A stretch of 64,000 nt of DNA from Synechococcus sp. RedBA-s (GCF_024345495.1 NZ_JAGQBF010000003.1:53401-117400), one strand, 5' to 3'. Positions 52,674-63,013 are shown, numbered from the stretch's first letter. Notes: a model not told the origin generated them from the sequence alone. A program made the numbers and translations.

Positions 52674-54746
52674 TTGCTCCGCTGGGCTCAGGGCAGTTTC
52701 TGGACGGGCCAGTCGATCAACCTCTCCCGACTAGGCTTAACCCAGGATGATGGGTCTCCAGCTCTAGGCGATTTGTTCTTACGTTGGCTCCATCGCGAAG
52801 GCGAGCTCCCTACGAGCTCCCGGAGCGTTCGGCTGGAGGCTTTTTTGGCTGGAGCCACGGTGTTTCTGGCCTCGGCTACGGCCCTGGTGTTCACCGAACG
52901 CATGGCCTCACGGGCGCTCCTGCAGCAGGCACGAATCGATCTGATTGGTTTTGCAGGCATTTCGGCCGCCAGCATCGATGCTCGCTTGCATGGTCGAATC
53001 ATGGCCGCCCGAAGGATCGGTACTCCGGAGTACCGGGTTGCCTCTGAGCCCCTGCTGGCACTTCGCGGGGCTGTGCCAGAGGCTTATTACGCTTACACCT
53101 TGGTGGCCTCAGCCAAGGGCCAGGCCCCGCGTTTTGGGCTCGATAGCTCCTACTACATCAAGAATGCCGGCGACGACACCCCCGTCGCCCAGCCAGGTCA
53201 GCCCTATCCCGATGCGTCCCCGGCTGTCCTGCGGGCCCTGAGCACTGGGTTGGCCGACGCCAGCCGTGACACCTACACCGATTCCTGGGGCACCTTTCTC
53301 AGTGCCTACGCACCCTTTCGCACGGCCGATGGTCGTGTCGCAGGGCTGGTGGGAGTTGATCTCTCCCTGGAGGCCCTCAACGCTAGGCTTCAGCCTCTGC
53401 GCCTGGCCCTTGGTCTCGGGTTGCTGGCCAGTTCGGCGCTCTCGGTGCTTGTGGGCCTTCGGCGCTTCCAGGCCCTGCGGGGACGGGTCGAGGTCCTGGC
53501 CCTGCAGGAGCGCGGCAGGATCCTTGCTGAGCAGGCCAACCGGGCCAAGAGCATCTTTCTGGCCAGCGTGAGCCATGAGATCCGAACGCCGCTCCACGGC
53601 ATCCTCGGCATGAGTGCCATGGCCCTGGACGGTGACCTGTCGAGGGATCAGCGGGAATTCCTCGAGACGATCCAGTGCTCGGGAGAAAACCTGCTCCGCT
53701 TGCTCAACGACATCCTGGAGTTCACGACCATTGAGGCTGGGCGTCTCAAGGTGCAGCCGCGGCCTTTTCAGCTTTGTTCGCTGCTGGATCGGGCGATTGA
53801 GGCCCACGCAGCTGATGCCCGTGGCAAGGGGCTCGATCTGACGCTTCAACTCCCGCAGGTTTCGGCCCGTCCCGAACGGTTGGTGAATGGCCTCTGGATC
53901 GTCTCTGATCCTGAGCGGTTGCTGCAGATCCTCTCCCACCTGCTCGGCAACGCCGTCAAGTTCAGTGAACACGGCCGGGTGCAGCTGATGGTTGTCCTGG
54001 TGCCTGCCACTTCACCCGAGATTGTTCAAGTTGGGTTCACTGTTTCAGACACCGGCATCGGCATGGAGCCGGAGGTTGTTCAGCAGCTGTTCCAACCCTT
54101 TTCCCAGGCTGATGGCTCTTCTACCCGACTCCATGGCGGCACAGGCCTGGGTCTGGTGATCGCCCAGCGGCTTGTTGCCGCTCTGGGGGGCAGCTTGGCT
54201 GTGGAAAGCCAGCTTGGCCTGGGCACTCGTTTCAGCTTCGCGCTTGAGGTCCCCATCGCGCCGTCAGCAGCGCCGCTGACGAACGACGAGGCCGAGCCGG
54301 AGTCTGCTGGTGATGGCATCGCCGACGCCTCCCGGGCCAAGGCGTTCCGGCTTTCCCTGCGCATCCTTGTGGCCGAAGACAGTGCCGTCAACCGCCGGGT
54401 GTGCGCGCTGATGTTCGCCAAGCTGGGGCTGAGCGTCAGTTTCGCCGTCGACGGTGAGGAGGCGGTGTCCCTTCACGCTTCCCTTGATCCGGACCTGATC
54501 GTGATGGATGTGCAGATGCCCCGCCTCGATGGCCTGGGGGCCACCCGCCGGATTCGCCGCAACTGCGGCGATCAGCAGCGCCCATGGATCGTGGCGCTCA
54601 CGGCTGGAGCCACTGTGGCTGATCGCGCTGAGGCGCTGGAAGCCGGCATGAACGACTTTCTGACCAAGCCGCTGCAGCTGGCGCAGCTCAGCGATGCGCT
54701 CGATCGGGCCAGTCGGGCCTCGAGGGCAATCAGGGTGAAGTGCTGA
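52674..54746 (+). CDS. membrane-bound hybrid histidine kinase (sensor-HisKA-HATPase-REC)
   Basis: An N-terminal helix ([21 protein letters not shown]) and a second one near residue 250 ([17 protein letters not shown]) bracket a periplasmic sensor of about 180 residues with Cache-like features ([28 protein letters not shown]). HisKA has [16 protein letters not shown]. The ATPase domain has [25 protein letters not shown] and [13 protein letters not shown]. The receiver domain has the acceptor Asp in [13 protein letters not shown]. It could also feed the Hpt protein. The start is unsure: TTG at 52674 gives 690 residues, and a TTG at 52773 is an alternative. Confidence 0.88.
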   Translation: MLRWAQGSFWTGQSINLSRLGLTQDDGSPALGDLFLRWLHREGELPTSSRSVRLEAFLAGATVFLASATALVFTERMASRALLQQARIDLIGFAGISAASIDARLHGRIMAARRIGTPEYRVASEPLLALRGAVPEAYYAYTLVASAKGQAPRFGLDSSYYIKNAGDDTPVAQPGQPYPDASPAVLRALSTGLADASRDTYTDSWGTFLSAYAPFRTADGRVAGLVGVDLSLEALNARLQPLRLALGLGLLASSALSVLVGLRRFQALRGRVEVLALQERGRILAEQANRAKSIFLASVSHEIRTPLHGILGMSAMALDGDLSRDQREFLETIQCSGENLLRLLNDILEFTTIEAGRLKVQPRPFQLCSLLDRAIEAHAADARGKGLDLTLQLPQVSARPERLVNGLWIVSDPERLLQILSHLLGNAVKFSEHGRVQLMVVLVPATSPEIVQVGFTVSDTGIGMEPEVVQQLFQPFSQADGSSTRLHGGTGLGLVIAQRLVAALGGSLAVESQLGLGTRFSFALEVPIAPSAAPLTNDEAEPESAGDGIADASRAKAFRLSLRILVAEDSAVNRRVCALMFAKLGLSVSFAVDGEEAVSLHASLDPDLIVMDVQMPRLDGLGATRRIRRNCGDQQRPWIVALTAGATVADRAEALEAGMNDFLTKPLQLAQLSDALDRASRASRAIRVKC

Positions 54747-54854
54747 ACCCTCGGCGGTTCGATCGAAGTGGCGGCCAGGCCATCGGGGTCGGCGTGAAGA
54801 AGGTCTTGAGGCAATGGATCGCCGTGGGCTGTTCTGGTCCAACTGGAGAACAGC

Positions 54855-55298
54855 GTGCCTGGCGTGGCTCCAGGGGCCACTGTGTCAGTGCCTCCGCTGC
54901 TCAATCCCATGGCTGCCGCTCCCTATTTGATCGCCCTGGCCCTGCTGGAGCAGGGGGGGCAGCGGGCGATGCCACTGCAGGGGAAATCGTTGCTTGAGCC
55001 CGTGCCGGCCGATGGTGATCCGGGTGATGTCGGACGGCAGCAGGCCCTTGAGCTGCTGGTGAGGGTGTGGCAGCGCAGTGAGGAGGGTGCGCTGCGCCGG
55101 GCGGCTGGCGAGCACAGCCTGCTGCTGCTGGAGCTGCCGATTGAGGCTCTGCAGGAGACATTGCCGGCCCTCAAGGCCCAGTGGATCGCCACCGGCGACA
55201 GCACGGTCTTTCTGCAACGGCTGAGGGAGCTGGCGGGCGGTCTCTGGATCCTGGGTCTGGAACGCCGTGAGCCTCTCTGCTTCCGGCGGCTTCAGTAG
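54855..55298 (+). CDS. hypothetical protein
   Basis: A GTG start at 54855 with GGAG six bases upstream gives 147 residues; an ATG at 54909 is also in frame. The product is mainly helical, Leu/Ala/Glu-rich (ALELLVRVWQRSEEGALRRAAGEHSLLLLELPIEALQETLPALK), with no membrane helix, signal peptide or Cys motif. GGLWILGLERREPLCFRRL ends it. Codon use is like the neighbouring core genes. It lies between the signalling cluster and menB, converging with menB. I cannot assign a family. Confidence 0.55.
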   Translation: MPGVAPGATVSVPPLLNPMAAAPYLIALALLEQGGQRAMPLQGKSLLEPVPADGDPGDVGRQQALELLVRVWQRSEEGALRRAAGEHSLLLLELPIEALQETLPALKAQWIATGDSTVFLQRLRELAGGLWILGLERREPLCFRRLQ

Positions 55299-55333
55299 GG
55301 GCTCCTGCCCAGTGGCTTCAGGGCAACCAGGTG

Positions 55334-56230
55334 TCACGGCAACCAGGGGGAATCGCTGAAGTCGGGATCACGCTTCTCCAGGAAGGCATTGCGCCCCTCC
55401 TGACCCTCGGCGGTTCGATAGAAGAGGTGGGTGGCCTGGCCCGCCAGCTCCTGAATGCCGGCCAGTCCATCGGTTTCGGCGTTGAAGGACGCCTTGAGGC
55501 AACGGATCGCCGTGGGGCTGTGCTGCAGCACCTCCCGGGCCCAGCGCACCCCCTCGGCTTCCAGCTCGTGGAGCGGCACCACCGCGTTTACCAGGCCCAT
55601 GGCCAGAGCCTCTTCGGCGCTGTAGCGACGGCAGAGGAACCAGATCTCCCGGGCCTTGCGCTGGCCCACCAGGCGCGCCAGGTAGCCGGCGCCGAAACCG
55701 CCATCGAAGCTGCCCACCCTCGGGCCCGTCTGGCCAAAAACGGCGTTCTCCGCCGCCAGGCTGAGGTCGCAGAGCAGATGCAGCACCTGGCCGCCGCCGA
55801 TGGCGTAGCCCGCCACCAGGGCGATCACCACCTTGGGCAGGGAGCGGATCTGGCGTTGCAGATCGAGCACGTTCAGGCGCGGCAGGCCGCTTTCATCGAG
55901 GTAGCCACCATCGCCGCGCACGCTCTGGTCGCCGCCGGCACAGAAGGCGTAGCCCCCGTCAGCGGCCGGGCCCACGCCGGTGAACAGCACCGCGCCCACC
56001 CGCGGGTTGTCGCGCACCCGGCTGAAGGCGTCGTACAGCTCCACCACCGTGCGCGGGCGGAAGGCGTTGCGCTTGGCCGGACGGTTGATGGCGATCCGGG
56101 CGATCCCCTCCCCACAGAGGTCGAAGCGGATGTCCTCGTAGCTGGCGGCGGGCTGCCAGTGCACCAGGCTCTCCCCCGGCAACACCGGGTCAGAACCAGG
56201 GGCAGCGGCCGGCTGGGGATCGGCGCTCAT
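55334..56230 (-). CDS. menB: 1,4-dihydroxy-2-naphthoyl-CoA synthase
   Basis: MenB closes the naphthoquinone ring of o-succinylbenzoyl-CoA in phylloquinone (vitamin K1) synthesis for photosystem I. The crotonase-fold signatures are [77 protein letters not shown] and the C-terminal [19 protein letters not shown]. The ATG at 56230 overlaps the menD stop (ATGA). The N-terminal 35 residues are Pro/Ala-rich and variable. At 298 residues it is the usual size. Confidence 0.95.
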   Translation of the reverse strand: MSADPQPAAAPGSDPVLPGESLVHWQPAASYEDIRFDLCGEGIARIAINRPAKRNAFRPRTVVELYDAFSRVRDNPRVGAVLFTGVGPAADGGYAFCAGGDQSVRGDGGYLDESGLPRLNVLDLQRQIRSLPKVVIALVAGYAIGGGQVLHLLCDLSLAAENAVFGQTGPRVGSFDGGFGAGYLARLVGQRKAREIWFLCRRYSAEEALAMGLVNAVVPLHELEAEGVRWAREVLQHSPTAIRCLKASFNAETDGLAGIQELAGQATHLFYRTAEGQEGRNAFLEKRDPDFSDSPWLP

Positions 56231-58071
56231 CGCGGCGGGGGCTGGGGCGGAGCCATTCTGAGCTGTGGGCGCGGGCGGTCCTGGCGCAGGCGCTGTCGCC
56301 ACCGGGCATCGGCCTGGCGATCGGTTCTCACCTCCAGCAGGGCCACGGGCCGCTCCAGGGCCCAGGCGAGGGCTTCGCCCAGTTCGGCCAGGGCCCCCAC
56401 CCGACGCCAGGGCACCCCATAGGCGGCAGCCAGGGCGGTGTGATCCAGGGGCTGAGCCATGGCGAAGAGGCGCTCGAAATCCAGGCCCGCCGCCGCCCGG
56501 ATCGGCAGCTGCTCGAAGATGCCGCCGCCACCGTTCTCGATCAGCACCACGGTGAGCCGGCCCTGTAGCCGGTGGTGCCAGAGCCAGCCGTTGGCGTCGT
56601 GGAGCAGGGCCAGATCGCCGCTCAGCAGCACCAGCCTGCCCAGGCTCTCCGCCAGTCCGGCCGCCAGCGACAGGGTGCCGTCGATGCCGGAGGCTCCGCG
56701 GAAGCCATAAACGGGCCGGGCGGGGCCGCTGGGATCGGCGAAGCTCTCCCAGTCGCGCACGGGGCTGCTGCTGGCCAGCATCACCGCCAGGCCCGGTGGC
56801 AGCAGCTGGCTCAGGGCCCGGGCCAGGCTGGGTTCATCCGGCCGGCGGGCCGCCGGCTGGTTCAGTTGGGCGTTCAGCCAGTGTTGGGTGCCGTCTTCGG
56901 CGGCCCGCCAGCGAGCCAGATCGTTTTGGTGGGCGGTGGTGCCGTCGCCGCCCTGCCAGAGAGCAGCCGGCAGGGCGGCGCACCAGGCCGAGAGGCCAAC
57001 GCTGCAGCTGGCCGTCACCGTGCCCAGCGGATCGAGCGGTCGCGGATCCCCTTCGCTGATCAGCACCTGCAGGCCGCCGCACTGCGCCAGCCAGCGCTGC
57101 AGCCGCTGGCTGGCGGGCAGTGGCCCCAGCCTCAGCACCTGGGGGGGAGTCAGGGCGGGGTCAGGGTCTTCGAGGATCAGGTCGTAGCCGGCCACCAGCT
57201 CCAGATCGGTCTGGCCCCGAAGGCCGGAGAGTCCATCGGCCAGCAGCGGCCAGCCACTGCGCCGCTGCCAGCGCCCCAGTGCCTCCACAAAGGCTGGCCA
57301 GTGCTGGGGGCTGCCCCGCCAGGGGCCCGCCACGATCAGGCCGGGGCGATCAGGATCCAAGCCGAGCAGCCCGAGCGCCTCGGTGGCTTCCGCTGGGGCG
57401 CCAGCTGGGGCTTCAGCCGGGATATCAGCGCTGGCTTCCGCTGGGGTGCCCAGTTCAGCGGCCAGGCGCTGCAGGGCCTCCGCGCTGGCATGGAGTGGTT
57501 CTTCAAAGGGCAGATTCAGGTGTACCGGCCCCATCGGGGCCGCCAGGGCGCTGCGGTGGGCCTGGCGGGCCAGGTCCCGGATGGCTGTGGGGTCCATCTC
57601 GGCCAGGCCCCGGCCATCGGCCTGGGCGAACCAGCGGCAGCAGGCGGCGAGGAACTCCTCCTGGTTCACGGTCTGGTTGGCGCCGCAGTTCTTCAGGCGC
57701 AGTGGACGATCGGCGCTGAGCAGCAGCAGCGGGATGGAGCCACTACCCGCCTCCACCACCGCCGGCAGCAGGTTGGCCACGGCGGTGCCGGAGGTGGTGA
57801 TCACCACCGCTGGTCGGCCCTCGCCCCTGGCCAGACCCAGGGCGAAGAACCCCGCCGAGCGCTCATCGATGGCCGTGTGCAGCTCCAGCCCCCGCTGCAG
57901 CAGCAGCCCTGCCGCCGCCGCCAGGGGCCCCGAGCGGCTGCCTGGGCAAAGCACCACCCGCCTCACCCCCAGGGCCATCAGCTCCAGCAGTAACTGCGCC
58001 GCCGCCCGCAGGTTGGCCTCAGCCCGATCACCGTGCTGAGGAGGCAGCTGCTGGCTCACTGGGTCCGCCAC
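56227..58071 (-). CDS. menD: 2-succinyl-5-enolpyruvyl-6-hydroxy-3-cyclohexene-1-carboxylate synthase
   Basis: MenD uses thiamine diphosphate to join isochorismate and 2-oxoglutarate, the committed step to phylloquinone. The N-terminal domain has [18 protein letters not shown] and the catalytic Glu region [18 protein letters not shown]. The ThDP/metal-binding region is [42 protein letters not shown] low-complexity Ala/Pro/Glu insert lies near residue 210-235 ([20 protein letters not shown]). The product is 614 residues and is coupled to menB. It diverges from lepB by about 20 bases. Confidence 0.95.
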   Translation of the reverse strand: MADPVSQQLPPQHGDRAEANLRAAAQLLLELMALGVRRVVLCPGSRSGPLAAAAGLLLQRGLELHTAIDERSAGFFALGLARGEGRPAVVITTSGTAVANLLPAVVEAGSGSIPLLLLSADRPLRLKNCGANQTVNQEEFLAACCRWFAQADGRGLAEMDPTAIRDLARQAHRSALAAPMGPVHLNLPFEEPLHASAEALQRLAAELGTPAEASADIPAEAPAGAPAEATEALGLLGLDPDRPGLIVAGPWRGSPQHWPAFVEALGRWQRRSGWPLLADGLSGLRGQTDLELVAGYDLILEDPDPALTPPQVLRLGPLPASQRLQRWLAQCGGLQVLISEGDPRPLDPLGTVTASCSVGLSAWCAALPAALWQGGDGTTAHQNDLARWRAAEDGTQHWLNAQLNQPAARRPDEPSLARALSQLLPPGLAVMLASSSPVRDWESFADPSGPARPVYGFRGASGIDGTLSLAAGLAESLGRLVLLSGDLALLHDANGWLWHHRLQGRLTVVLIENGGGGIFEQLPIRAAAGLDFERLFAMAQPLDHTALAAAYGVPWRRVGALAELGEALAWALERPVALLEVRTDRQADARWRQRLRQDRPRPQLRMAPPQPPPR

Positions 58072-58091
58072 CGCTTCAGGATGGAGAGATC

Positions 58092-58697
58092 ATGCCCAAT
58101 CCCCCTCCGGCCCCCTCGGCCATGCCCCCCTCCGGCGCCAGTCGCCGCTGGGGGGGCGCCCGCCAACTGCTGCCTCTGCTGCTCTGGGTGGCCGTGGCCC
58201 TGCTGATGCGTTGGCAGGTGATGGAACCCCGCTGGATCCCCTCGGGTTCGATGCTGCCCACCCTGCAGCTGGAGGACCGCATCCTGGTGGAGAAGCTCCG
58301 GCCACGCCTGGCCCCGGTCCTGCCGCTCGGGGCGATCGTGGTCTTTCGTCCGCCAGATCCCCTCCTGGCCGCCGGTTACGACCCCCGGGCCGCCCTGATC
58401 AAACGGGTGGTCGGGCTGCCCGGCGATGTGATCGAAGTGGCCTCTGGCCACCTGCTCCGCAATGGCGTGGTGGTGAGCGAACCCTGGCGGAGTGAGCCGA
58501 TCGACTACGAGCTCCCACCGCTCACCGTGCCGGCTGGCCACCTGCTGGTGATGGGGGATAACCGCAATGCCAGCCTTGACTCCCACCTCTGGGGCCCCCT
58601 GCCGGCCGACCACGTGATCGGCACCGCCGTGTTCCGGTACTGGCCCCTGCGCCATCTCGGCCCCCTTCGGTCTTCACCACCTGCGGGGAACAGGTGA
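58092..58697 (+). CDS. lepB: signal peptidase I
   Basis: LepB removes signal peptides of exported proteins at the membrane. After a single N-terminal helix (LLPLLLWVAVALLMRW) the catalytic Ser53 lies in WIPSGSMLPTLQ and the general-base Lys104 in LIKRVVGLPGD. The box near the C-terminus reads MGDNRNASLDSHLWGPL. GGAGAG precedes the ATG at 58092. Length is 201 residues, standard for cyanobacteria. It diverges from menD. Confidence 0.95.
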   Translation: MPNPPPAPSAMPPSGASRRWGGARQLLPLLLWVAVALLMRWQVMEPRWIPSGSMLPTLQLEDRILVEKLRPRLAPVLPLGAIVVFRPPDPLLAAGYDPRAALIKRVVGLPGDVIEVASGHLLRNGVVVSEPWRSEPIDYELPPLTVPAGHLLVMGDNRNASLDSHLWGPLPADHVIGTAVFRYWPLRHLGPLRSSPPAGNR

Positions 58698-58750
58698 TCT
58701 GAAACCTTGCGTTAGGGTTCCTACCCAGAAACGGATCACGCCGGAGGGGC

Positions 58751-59098
58751 ATGTTCAACCCGGAGTTCCTGACCACCGACAGCGAAGCAATCAGCGGGAA
58801 CTCCCTGATTCAATATCTGCAGGATCAGTCACCTGATGTGCTTCAGCGGGTCGCCCGCTCCGCCAGTGGCGACATCCAGGACATCATTCGCCACAACGTT
58901 CAAGGATTGCTGGGGATGCTCCCCGGTGAGCAGTTCGAAGTGAAGATTCAGACCAGCCGCGACAACCTCGCCGGGCTGCTGGCCTCCGCGATGATGACTG
59001 GTTATTTCCTGCGCCAGATGGAGCAACGAATGGAGCTGGAAACCACCCTCTTCGGCGAGGGCGGTCTGGACGCCGATCCTGGTGAACTCAAGCTCTGA
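58751..59098 (+). CDS. DUF760 family protein
   Basis: The 115-residue product is alpha-helical and soluble. SLIQYLQDQSPDVLQRVARSAS, QDIIRHNVQGLLGMLPGEQFEVKIQTSRDNLAGLLASAMMTGYFLRQMEQRMELE are the family phrases. DUF760 proteins are conserved in cyanobacteria and plastids and lack a settled biochemical function. It follows lepB by 53 bases and overlaps the 3' end of the convergent DUF4336 gene by 11 bases. Confidence 0.88.
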   Translation: MFNPEFLTTDSEAISGNSLIQYLQDQSPDVLQRVARSASGDIQDIIRHNVQGLLGMLPGEQFEVKIQTSRDNLAGLLASAMMTGYFLRQMEQRMELETTLFGEGGLDADPGELKL

Positions 59099-60302
59099 GC
59101 TTCGGGTCGTTCTCTGAGTCCCGCTCGTCCCTTGGTTCACTGGGCACCACACCCCAGCGCACCAGGGTCTCGTCGATGCCGGCCAGGTAGGCCCAGGAGC
59201 CCTCAGACACGGCCCAGGGCCGTTGTCTGATCGCCAGGGCCAGATCTTGCAGATCACCGGCTGAGCAGGCCATCGGGGCGTCGTAGTGGGCGGGCACGAG
59301 CCAGCGCAGCTGCTTCAGCTCGCCGAGGCCCTCCAGCCAATGCAGCAGGGCCTCCCGACAGCGGGGGAACACAAGCCGCTCCAGCACTGGAGCCACCTGC
59401 AGGCGGGCTTCACCGCGGGGGCCCAGCAGGGCCTTGAACTCCCTCTCCCAGCCCTGCGACCAGCGAAAGGGGTAAAGGCCGAAATAGGACCGGGGCTGGC
59501 GCAGGCCCGGTTGCAGCGCCTGGCTGAACACCTCTTTGAGCCCAGGAACGTCCACCGATTCGGGGCGGAGGTAGGAGGCGAACAGCACCATCCGCCACCA
59601 GCCGCGGCGCCGCTGCTCAGGGGTGTCGATCAGGGGCTGATCGCCCCGGTCGCGGCCATGGAAGAGCAGCGGTGTGGGATCGGCCTCGAACAGCTGGGGC
59701 GGCGCCGGCGGGATCGCCACCAGGGCATCGGTCACCAGCAGGGTTCCGCTGGCCCTGTGCAGGCAGGCCATCTCCATGAAGGTGCCCGCTCCCAGGTCGA
59801 TAGGACCGAGGGGATGCCAGCTGAGGTCCTCTTGATGGGGAAGGCCATCCGCCAGGAGCACCCGGGTGCGGCAGCGGGGGAACCCCAGCCAGGCCAGGGG
59901 CAGGGAGATCGGAAAGCTCCATTGCTGCGGGCTCACCCAGACCTCGGCCCCGGGGAAAGCCCGGGCCATGGCCGGCACCGGCAGCTTGTGCTCCAGGCCG
60001 GAGCTGGTGGGCAGCACGATCGTGCGCACCGCTCCAAAGCGCCGCTCCAGGGCGCGCAACTCCGCCAGCACCTCCTCGGTGGGGGGCAACGGTGCGTACA
60101 GCAAGAGCCCTTCGCGCAGCCGCAGCACCGTCATGCGGATCGGCACCGCCACGTAGAAGATCCCCTGCAGCTGCTCGAAGCTCCAGATCTGATCAGGGAT
60201 GAGCGTGCGCACCAGGGTGCGGCGCTGGCCGTAGGGATAGAGCGGCAGCAGGGGCCACCAGGGCCAGCTCTGGCTAGGCCTTGGCTGCTCCACCGGCGTC
60301 AA
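59088..60302 (-). CDS. DUF4336 family protein
   Basis: I start it at a TTG at 60302, which overlaps the mntB stop (TTGA); a GTG at 60293 is equally possible. The roughly 400-residue product begins WPWWPLLPLYPYGQRRTLVRTLI, then FYVAVPIRMTVLRLREGLLLYAPLPPTEE, and resembles DUF4336 proteins, which share topology with metallo-beta-lactamase-like folds. VPAHYDAPM near the C-terminus is a possible metal-binding patch. It is coupled to the manganese transporter operon, which suggests a role near metal handling. Function is unknown. Confidence 0.72.
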   Translation of the reverse strand: MTPVEQPRPSQSWPWWPLLPLYPYGQRRTLVRTLIPDQIWSFEQLQGIFYVAVPIRMTVLRLREGLLLYAPLPPTEEVLAELRALERRFGAVRTIVLPTSSGLEHKLPVPAMARAFPGAEVWVSPQQWSFPISLPLAWLGFPRCRTRVLLADGLPHQEDLSWHPLGPIDLGAGTFMEMACLHRASGTLLVTDALVAIPPAPPQLFEADPTPLLFHGRDRGDQPLIDTPEQRRRGWWRMVLFASYLRPESVDVPGLKEVFSQALQPGLRQPRSYFGLYPFRWSQGWEREFKALLGPRGEARLQVAPVLERLVFPRCREALLHWLEGLGELKQLRWLVPAHYDAPMACSAGDLQDLALAIRQRPWAVSEGSWAYLAGIDETLVRWGVVPSEPRDERDSENDPKLRA

Positions 60303-61138
60303 CGGCGCTGCTGGGCCAGCAGGCCGTGGCGGGGCGCGAACAGGAAACTGAGCACGAACAGACCCGTCTGCACCAGCACGATGCAGCCCGCCGTCGAGGC
60401 ATCCATCCAGTAGCTCCAGTAGATGCCCAGCACGCTGGAGAGCACGGCCGAGCCGATGGCGATCCAGGTCATGCGATCGAAGCGGTCGGTCAGCAGGTAG
60501 GCGGTGGCTCCCGGCGTCACCAGCATCGCCACCACCAGGATGATGCCCACCGTCTGCAGCCCGGCCACCGCCGCCAGGGAGAGCACCGAGAGCAGCAGGT
60601 AGTGCAGGAAGCCGGTGTTGACGCCGATCGAGCGGGCGTGGGTGGGGTCGAAGCAGAACAGGATCAGGTCGCGCCGGAACAGCAGCAGCAGTACCAGCAC
60701 CAGCACGCTGATCAGCACCGTCTGACGGATGTCCTCGCCGCTGATCCCCAACACGTTGCCGAAAAGAATGTGGGTGAGGTCGATGGTGCTGCGCACCTTT
60801 GAGATCAGCGTGAGACCGAGGGCGAAGAAACCGGTGAACACCAGTCCGATCACGGTGTCTTCCTTGATCCGGGTCATCTGCTTGATGTACCCGATCACCG
60901 CCACCGAGCCCACCCCAAAGATGAAGGCCCCGAGGGCGAAGGGCAGGTTGAGCGCATAGGCGATCACCACCCCCGGCATCACCGCGTGGGACACCGCATC
61001 GCCCATCAGCGCCCAGCCCTTGAGGGTCATGAAGCAGGAGAGCAGCCCGCAGATGCCCGCCACCAGGGCACTCACCAGCAGCGCCCGCACCATGAAGTCG
61101 TGGCGAAGGGGCTCCAGCAGCCAGAACAGGGGATCCAT
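60299..61138 (-). CDS. mntB: manganese/zinc ABC transporter permease
   Basis: A 279-residue permease with about eight membrane helices and the ABC-3 family phrases: LLSCFMTLKGWALMGDAVSHAVMPGVVIAYALNLPF, EDTVIGLVFTGFFALGLTL and GILVVAMLVTPGATAYLLTDRFDRM-like text near 205-225. It passes Mn(II) or Zn(II) delivered by the binding lipoprotein. It shares one base with the upstream ATPase gene. Mn rather than Zn is inferred from the psbA neighbour and the gene order; sequence alone cannot decide. Confidence 0.9.
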   Translation of the reverse strand: MDPLFWLLEPLRHDFMVRALLVSALVAGICGLLSCFMTLKGWALMGDAVSHAVMPGVVIAYALNLPFALGAFIFGVGSVAVIGYIKQMTRIKEDTVIGLVFTGFFALGLTLISKVRSTIDLTHILFGNVLGISGEDIRQTVLISVLVLVLLLLFRRDLILFCFDPTHARSIGVNTGFLHYLLLSVLSLAAVAGLQTVGIILVVAMLVTPGATAYLLTDRFDRMTWIAIGSAVLSSVLGIYWSYWMDASTAGCIVLVQTGLFVLSFLFAPRHGLLAQQRR

Positions 61139-61974
61139 CAGGGTTCACTCCGCCAGGGTTGGCGCCCCGGCTCCAGGCGCGGCTCCAGGCCTGGGCTGGT
61201 GAGCAGCTGGGCGGGGCTGCCGCCGAAGGTGCGCGCCAGGTTCTCCTCGGTGAACACCTCGGAGGTGTCGCCGTAGGCCAGCACGGTCTTGTTGATCAGT
61301 ACCACCTCATCGCAGAAGCCGGTGATGTGCGAAAGGTCGTGGGTGGAGATCAGCAGGCTGCGGCCCTCGGCGCGGAACTGCTGGAACAACTCGATCATCA
61401 GCCGCTCGGTGCGGATGTCGACGCCGGCGAAGGGTTCATCGAGCAGCAGCACCGAGGAGCCCTGGGCCAGGGCCCGTGCCAGGAAGGCCCGCTTGCGCTG
61501 ACCGCCGGAGAGTTCACCGATCTGGCGGTGGCGCAGGGGCCAGAGTTCCACCCGCTCCAGGCTCTCGCGCACGGCGCGGTGGTCGTCGCGGCTGGGAATC
61601 CTCAGCAGGTTCATGCCGCCGTAGCGGCCCATCATCACCACGTTGGCCACGTGGATCGGGAAGTTCCAATCCACACTTTCCATCTGCGGCACGTAGGCCA
61701 CGGCCTGGCGACGCAGGGCCTGGCGCAGGGGCAGGCCATTGATGCTGATGTCCCCCTGGGAGGGCCGCACGAAGCCCATCAGGGCCTTGAACAGGGTGGA
61801 TTTACCGGCACCGTTGGTGCCCACCAGTCCGCAGATGCTGCCGGCATTCACCCGCAGCGACACCTCATGCAGGGCCACGGCCCCGTGGTAGCTGACACAG
61901 AGGTGGCTGACGCGAATGCGCTCGGCCCTGGGGGCCAGGTCGGGGTGGGCGATCAGATCGGGGGGGTTGTCCAT
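61138..61974 (-). CDS. mntA: manganese/zinc ABC transporter ATP-binding protein
   Basis: The Walker A motif is GTNGAGKSTLFKALMG (near residue 52), the ABC signature is IGELSGGQRKRAFLARALAQG, and Walker B is VLLLDEPFAGVD. The His switch is STHDLSHI. The 278-residue product powers the permease encoded just downstream. The start lies four bases beyond the stop of the binding-protein gene. Confidence 0.92.
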   Translation of the reverse strand: MDNPPDLIAHPDLAPRAERIRVSHLCVSYHGAVALHEVSLRVNAGSICGLVGTNGAGKSTLFKALMGFVRPSQGDISINGLPLRQALRRQAVAYVPQMESVDWNFPIHVANVVMMGRYGGMNLLRIPSRDDHRAVRESLERVELWPLRHRQIGELSGGQRKRAFLARALAQGSSVLLLDEPFAGVDIRTERLMIELFQQFRAEGRSLLISTHDLSHITGFCDEVVLINKTVLAYGDTSEVFTEENLARTFGGSPAQLLTSPGLEPRLEPGRQPWRSEP

Positions 61975-61978
61975 GGCT

Positions 61979-62911
61979 TCAGCTCCCCCCCTTGAGGCCC
62001 TGGATCAGGGTGCGCACGTTGTGGCGCTGCAGCTTCAGCAGGGTCGGGGCTTCCCCCTGCGGAGTGGAGAGCGAATCCACGTAGAACACCCCCCCGAAGC
62101 GGGCGCCGGTCTCCTCGGCCACCTGGCGCTGCACCTTGTCACTGACGGTGCTCTCGCAGAACACCGCCGGCACCTGGCGTCGGCGCACGGTGGCGATCAG
62201 CCGCGCCATGCGCTGGGGCGTGACCTGGGATTCGGAATTGACCGGCCAGAGGTAGGCCTCATCAAGGCCGTAGTCGCGGGCCAGATAGGTGAAGGCCCCC
62301 TCACAGCTGGCCAGCAGCCGCTTGGACGCCGGAATCGTGGCCAGCTCGCGGCGCAGGTCCTTGTCGAGGAGCCGGAGCTGACCGCGGTAAGCCTCAGCGC
62401 GTCGGCGGTAGTCGTCGGCGTTGGCCGGATCGAGCTGGCTGAAGGCCTGGCGGATGTTCTCCACGTAGATCTCTGCGAGGCGGGGGGACATCCAGGCATG
62501 GGGATTGGGCTTTCCCCTGTAGGCATCTTCGGTGATCGGCAGAGGAGTGATCCCAGCGGTGAGGGTGACCCGCTTGAGCTTCGGCATCCCCGCCAGGAAG
62601 CGATCGCTCCAGCGCTCCAGGTTCAGACCGTTCTCCAGCACCAGGGCGGCCCCCTCCACTCGGCGCAGATCGCTGGGGGTGGGCTCGTAGCCGTGGATTT
62701 CCGCCCCCAGCTTGGTGATCGACTCCACCCGCAGGTGATCCCCGGCCACGTGGCGGGCCATGTCGGCCAGCACGGTGAAGGTGGTAATCACCAAGGGCCG
62801 CTCCTGGGCGACAGGCCCTGCGCTGCGGCAACTGGCCAGGGCAGGCAGCAGCAGCAGGACCGCGATCAGCCAGCCCAAGGGCCCCGCGCACTGCCGCCGG
62901 GTCGGATCCAT
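61979..62911 (-). CDS. mntC: manganese/zinc-binding lipoprotein of the ABC transporter
   Basis: The ATG at 62911 starts a lipoprotein signal (LIAVLLLLPALASC). The cluster A-I fold is clear: VITTFTVLADMARHVAGDHLRVESI, GAEIHGYEPTPSDL (first His ligand), NPHAWMSPRLAEIYVENIRQAF (second His) and VFCESTVSDKVQRQVAEETGARFGG with later acidic ligand. No His-rich loop typical of ZnuA is present, which favours manganese. The 310-residue product binds metal in the periplasm. It heads the mntC-A-B-DUF4336 operon. Confidence 0.9.
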   Translation of the reverse strand: MDPTRRQCAGPLGWLIAVLLLLPALASCRSAGPVAQERPLVITTFTVLADMARHVAGDHLRVESITKLGAEIHGYEPTPSDLRRVEGAALVLENGLNLERWSDRFLAGMPKLKRVTLTAGITPLPITEDAYRGKPNPHAWMSPRLAEIYVENIRQAFSQLDPANADDYRRRAEAYRGQLRLLDKDLRRELATIPASKRLLASCEGAFTYLARDYGLDEAYLWPVNSESQVTPQRMARLIATVRRRQVPAVFCESTVSDKVQRQVAEETGARFGGVFYVDSLSTPQGEAPTLLKLQRHNVRTLIQGLKGGS

Positions 62912-63013
62912 TGCCTTTGCACCGATCCGAGCTGCCAAACACCTTTCTCATCAGCACATAAATCTAGAAGCCCTGGCGGTAGCCCCTGGGGCGCGGTCTG
63001 ATCATCGGGCAAC

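Noticed and set aside
60303..61148. N-terminal extension of the DUF4336 frame over mntB
   Set aside because: The extra 280 residues are a frame-shifted shadow of the permease gene. The protein becomes family-like only after 60302.
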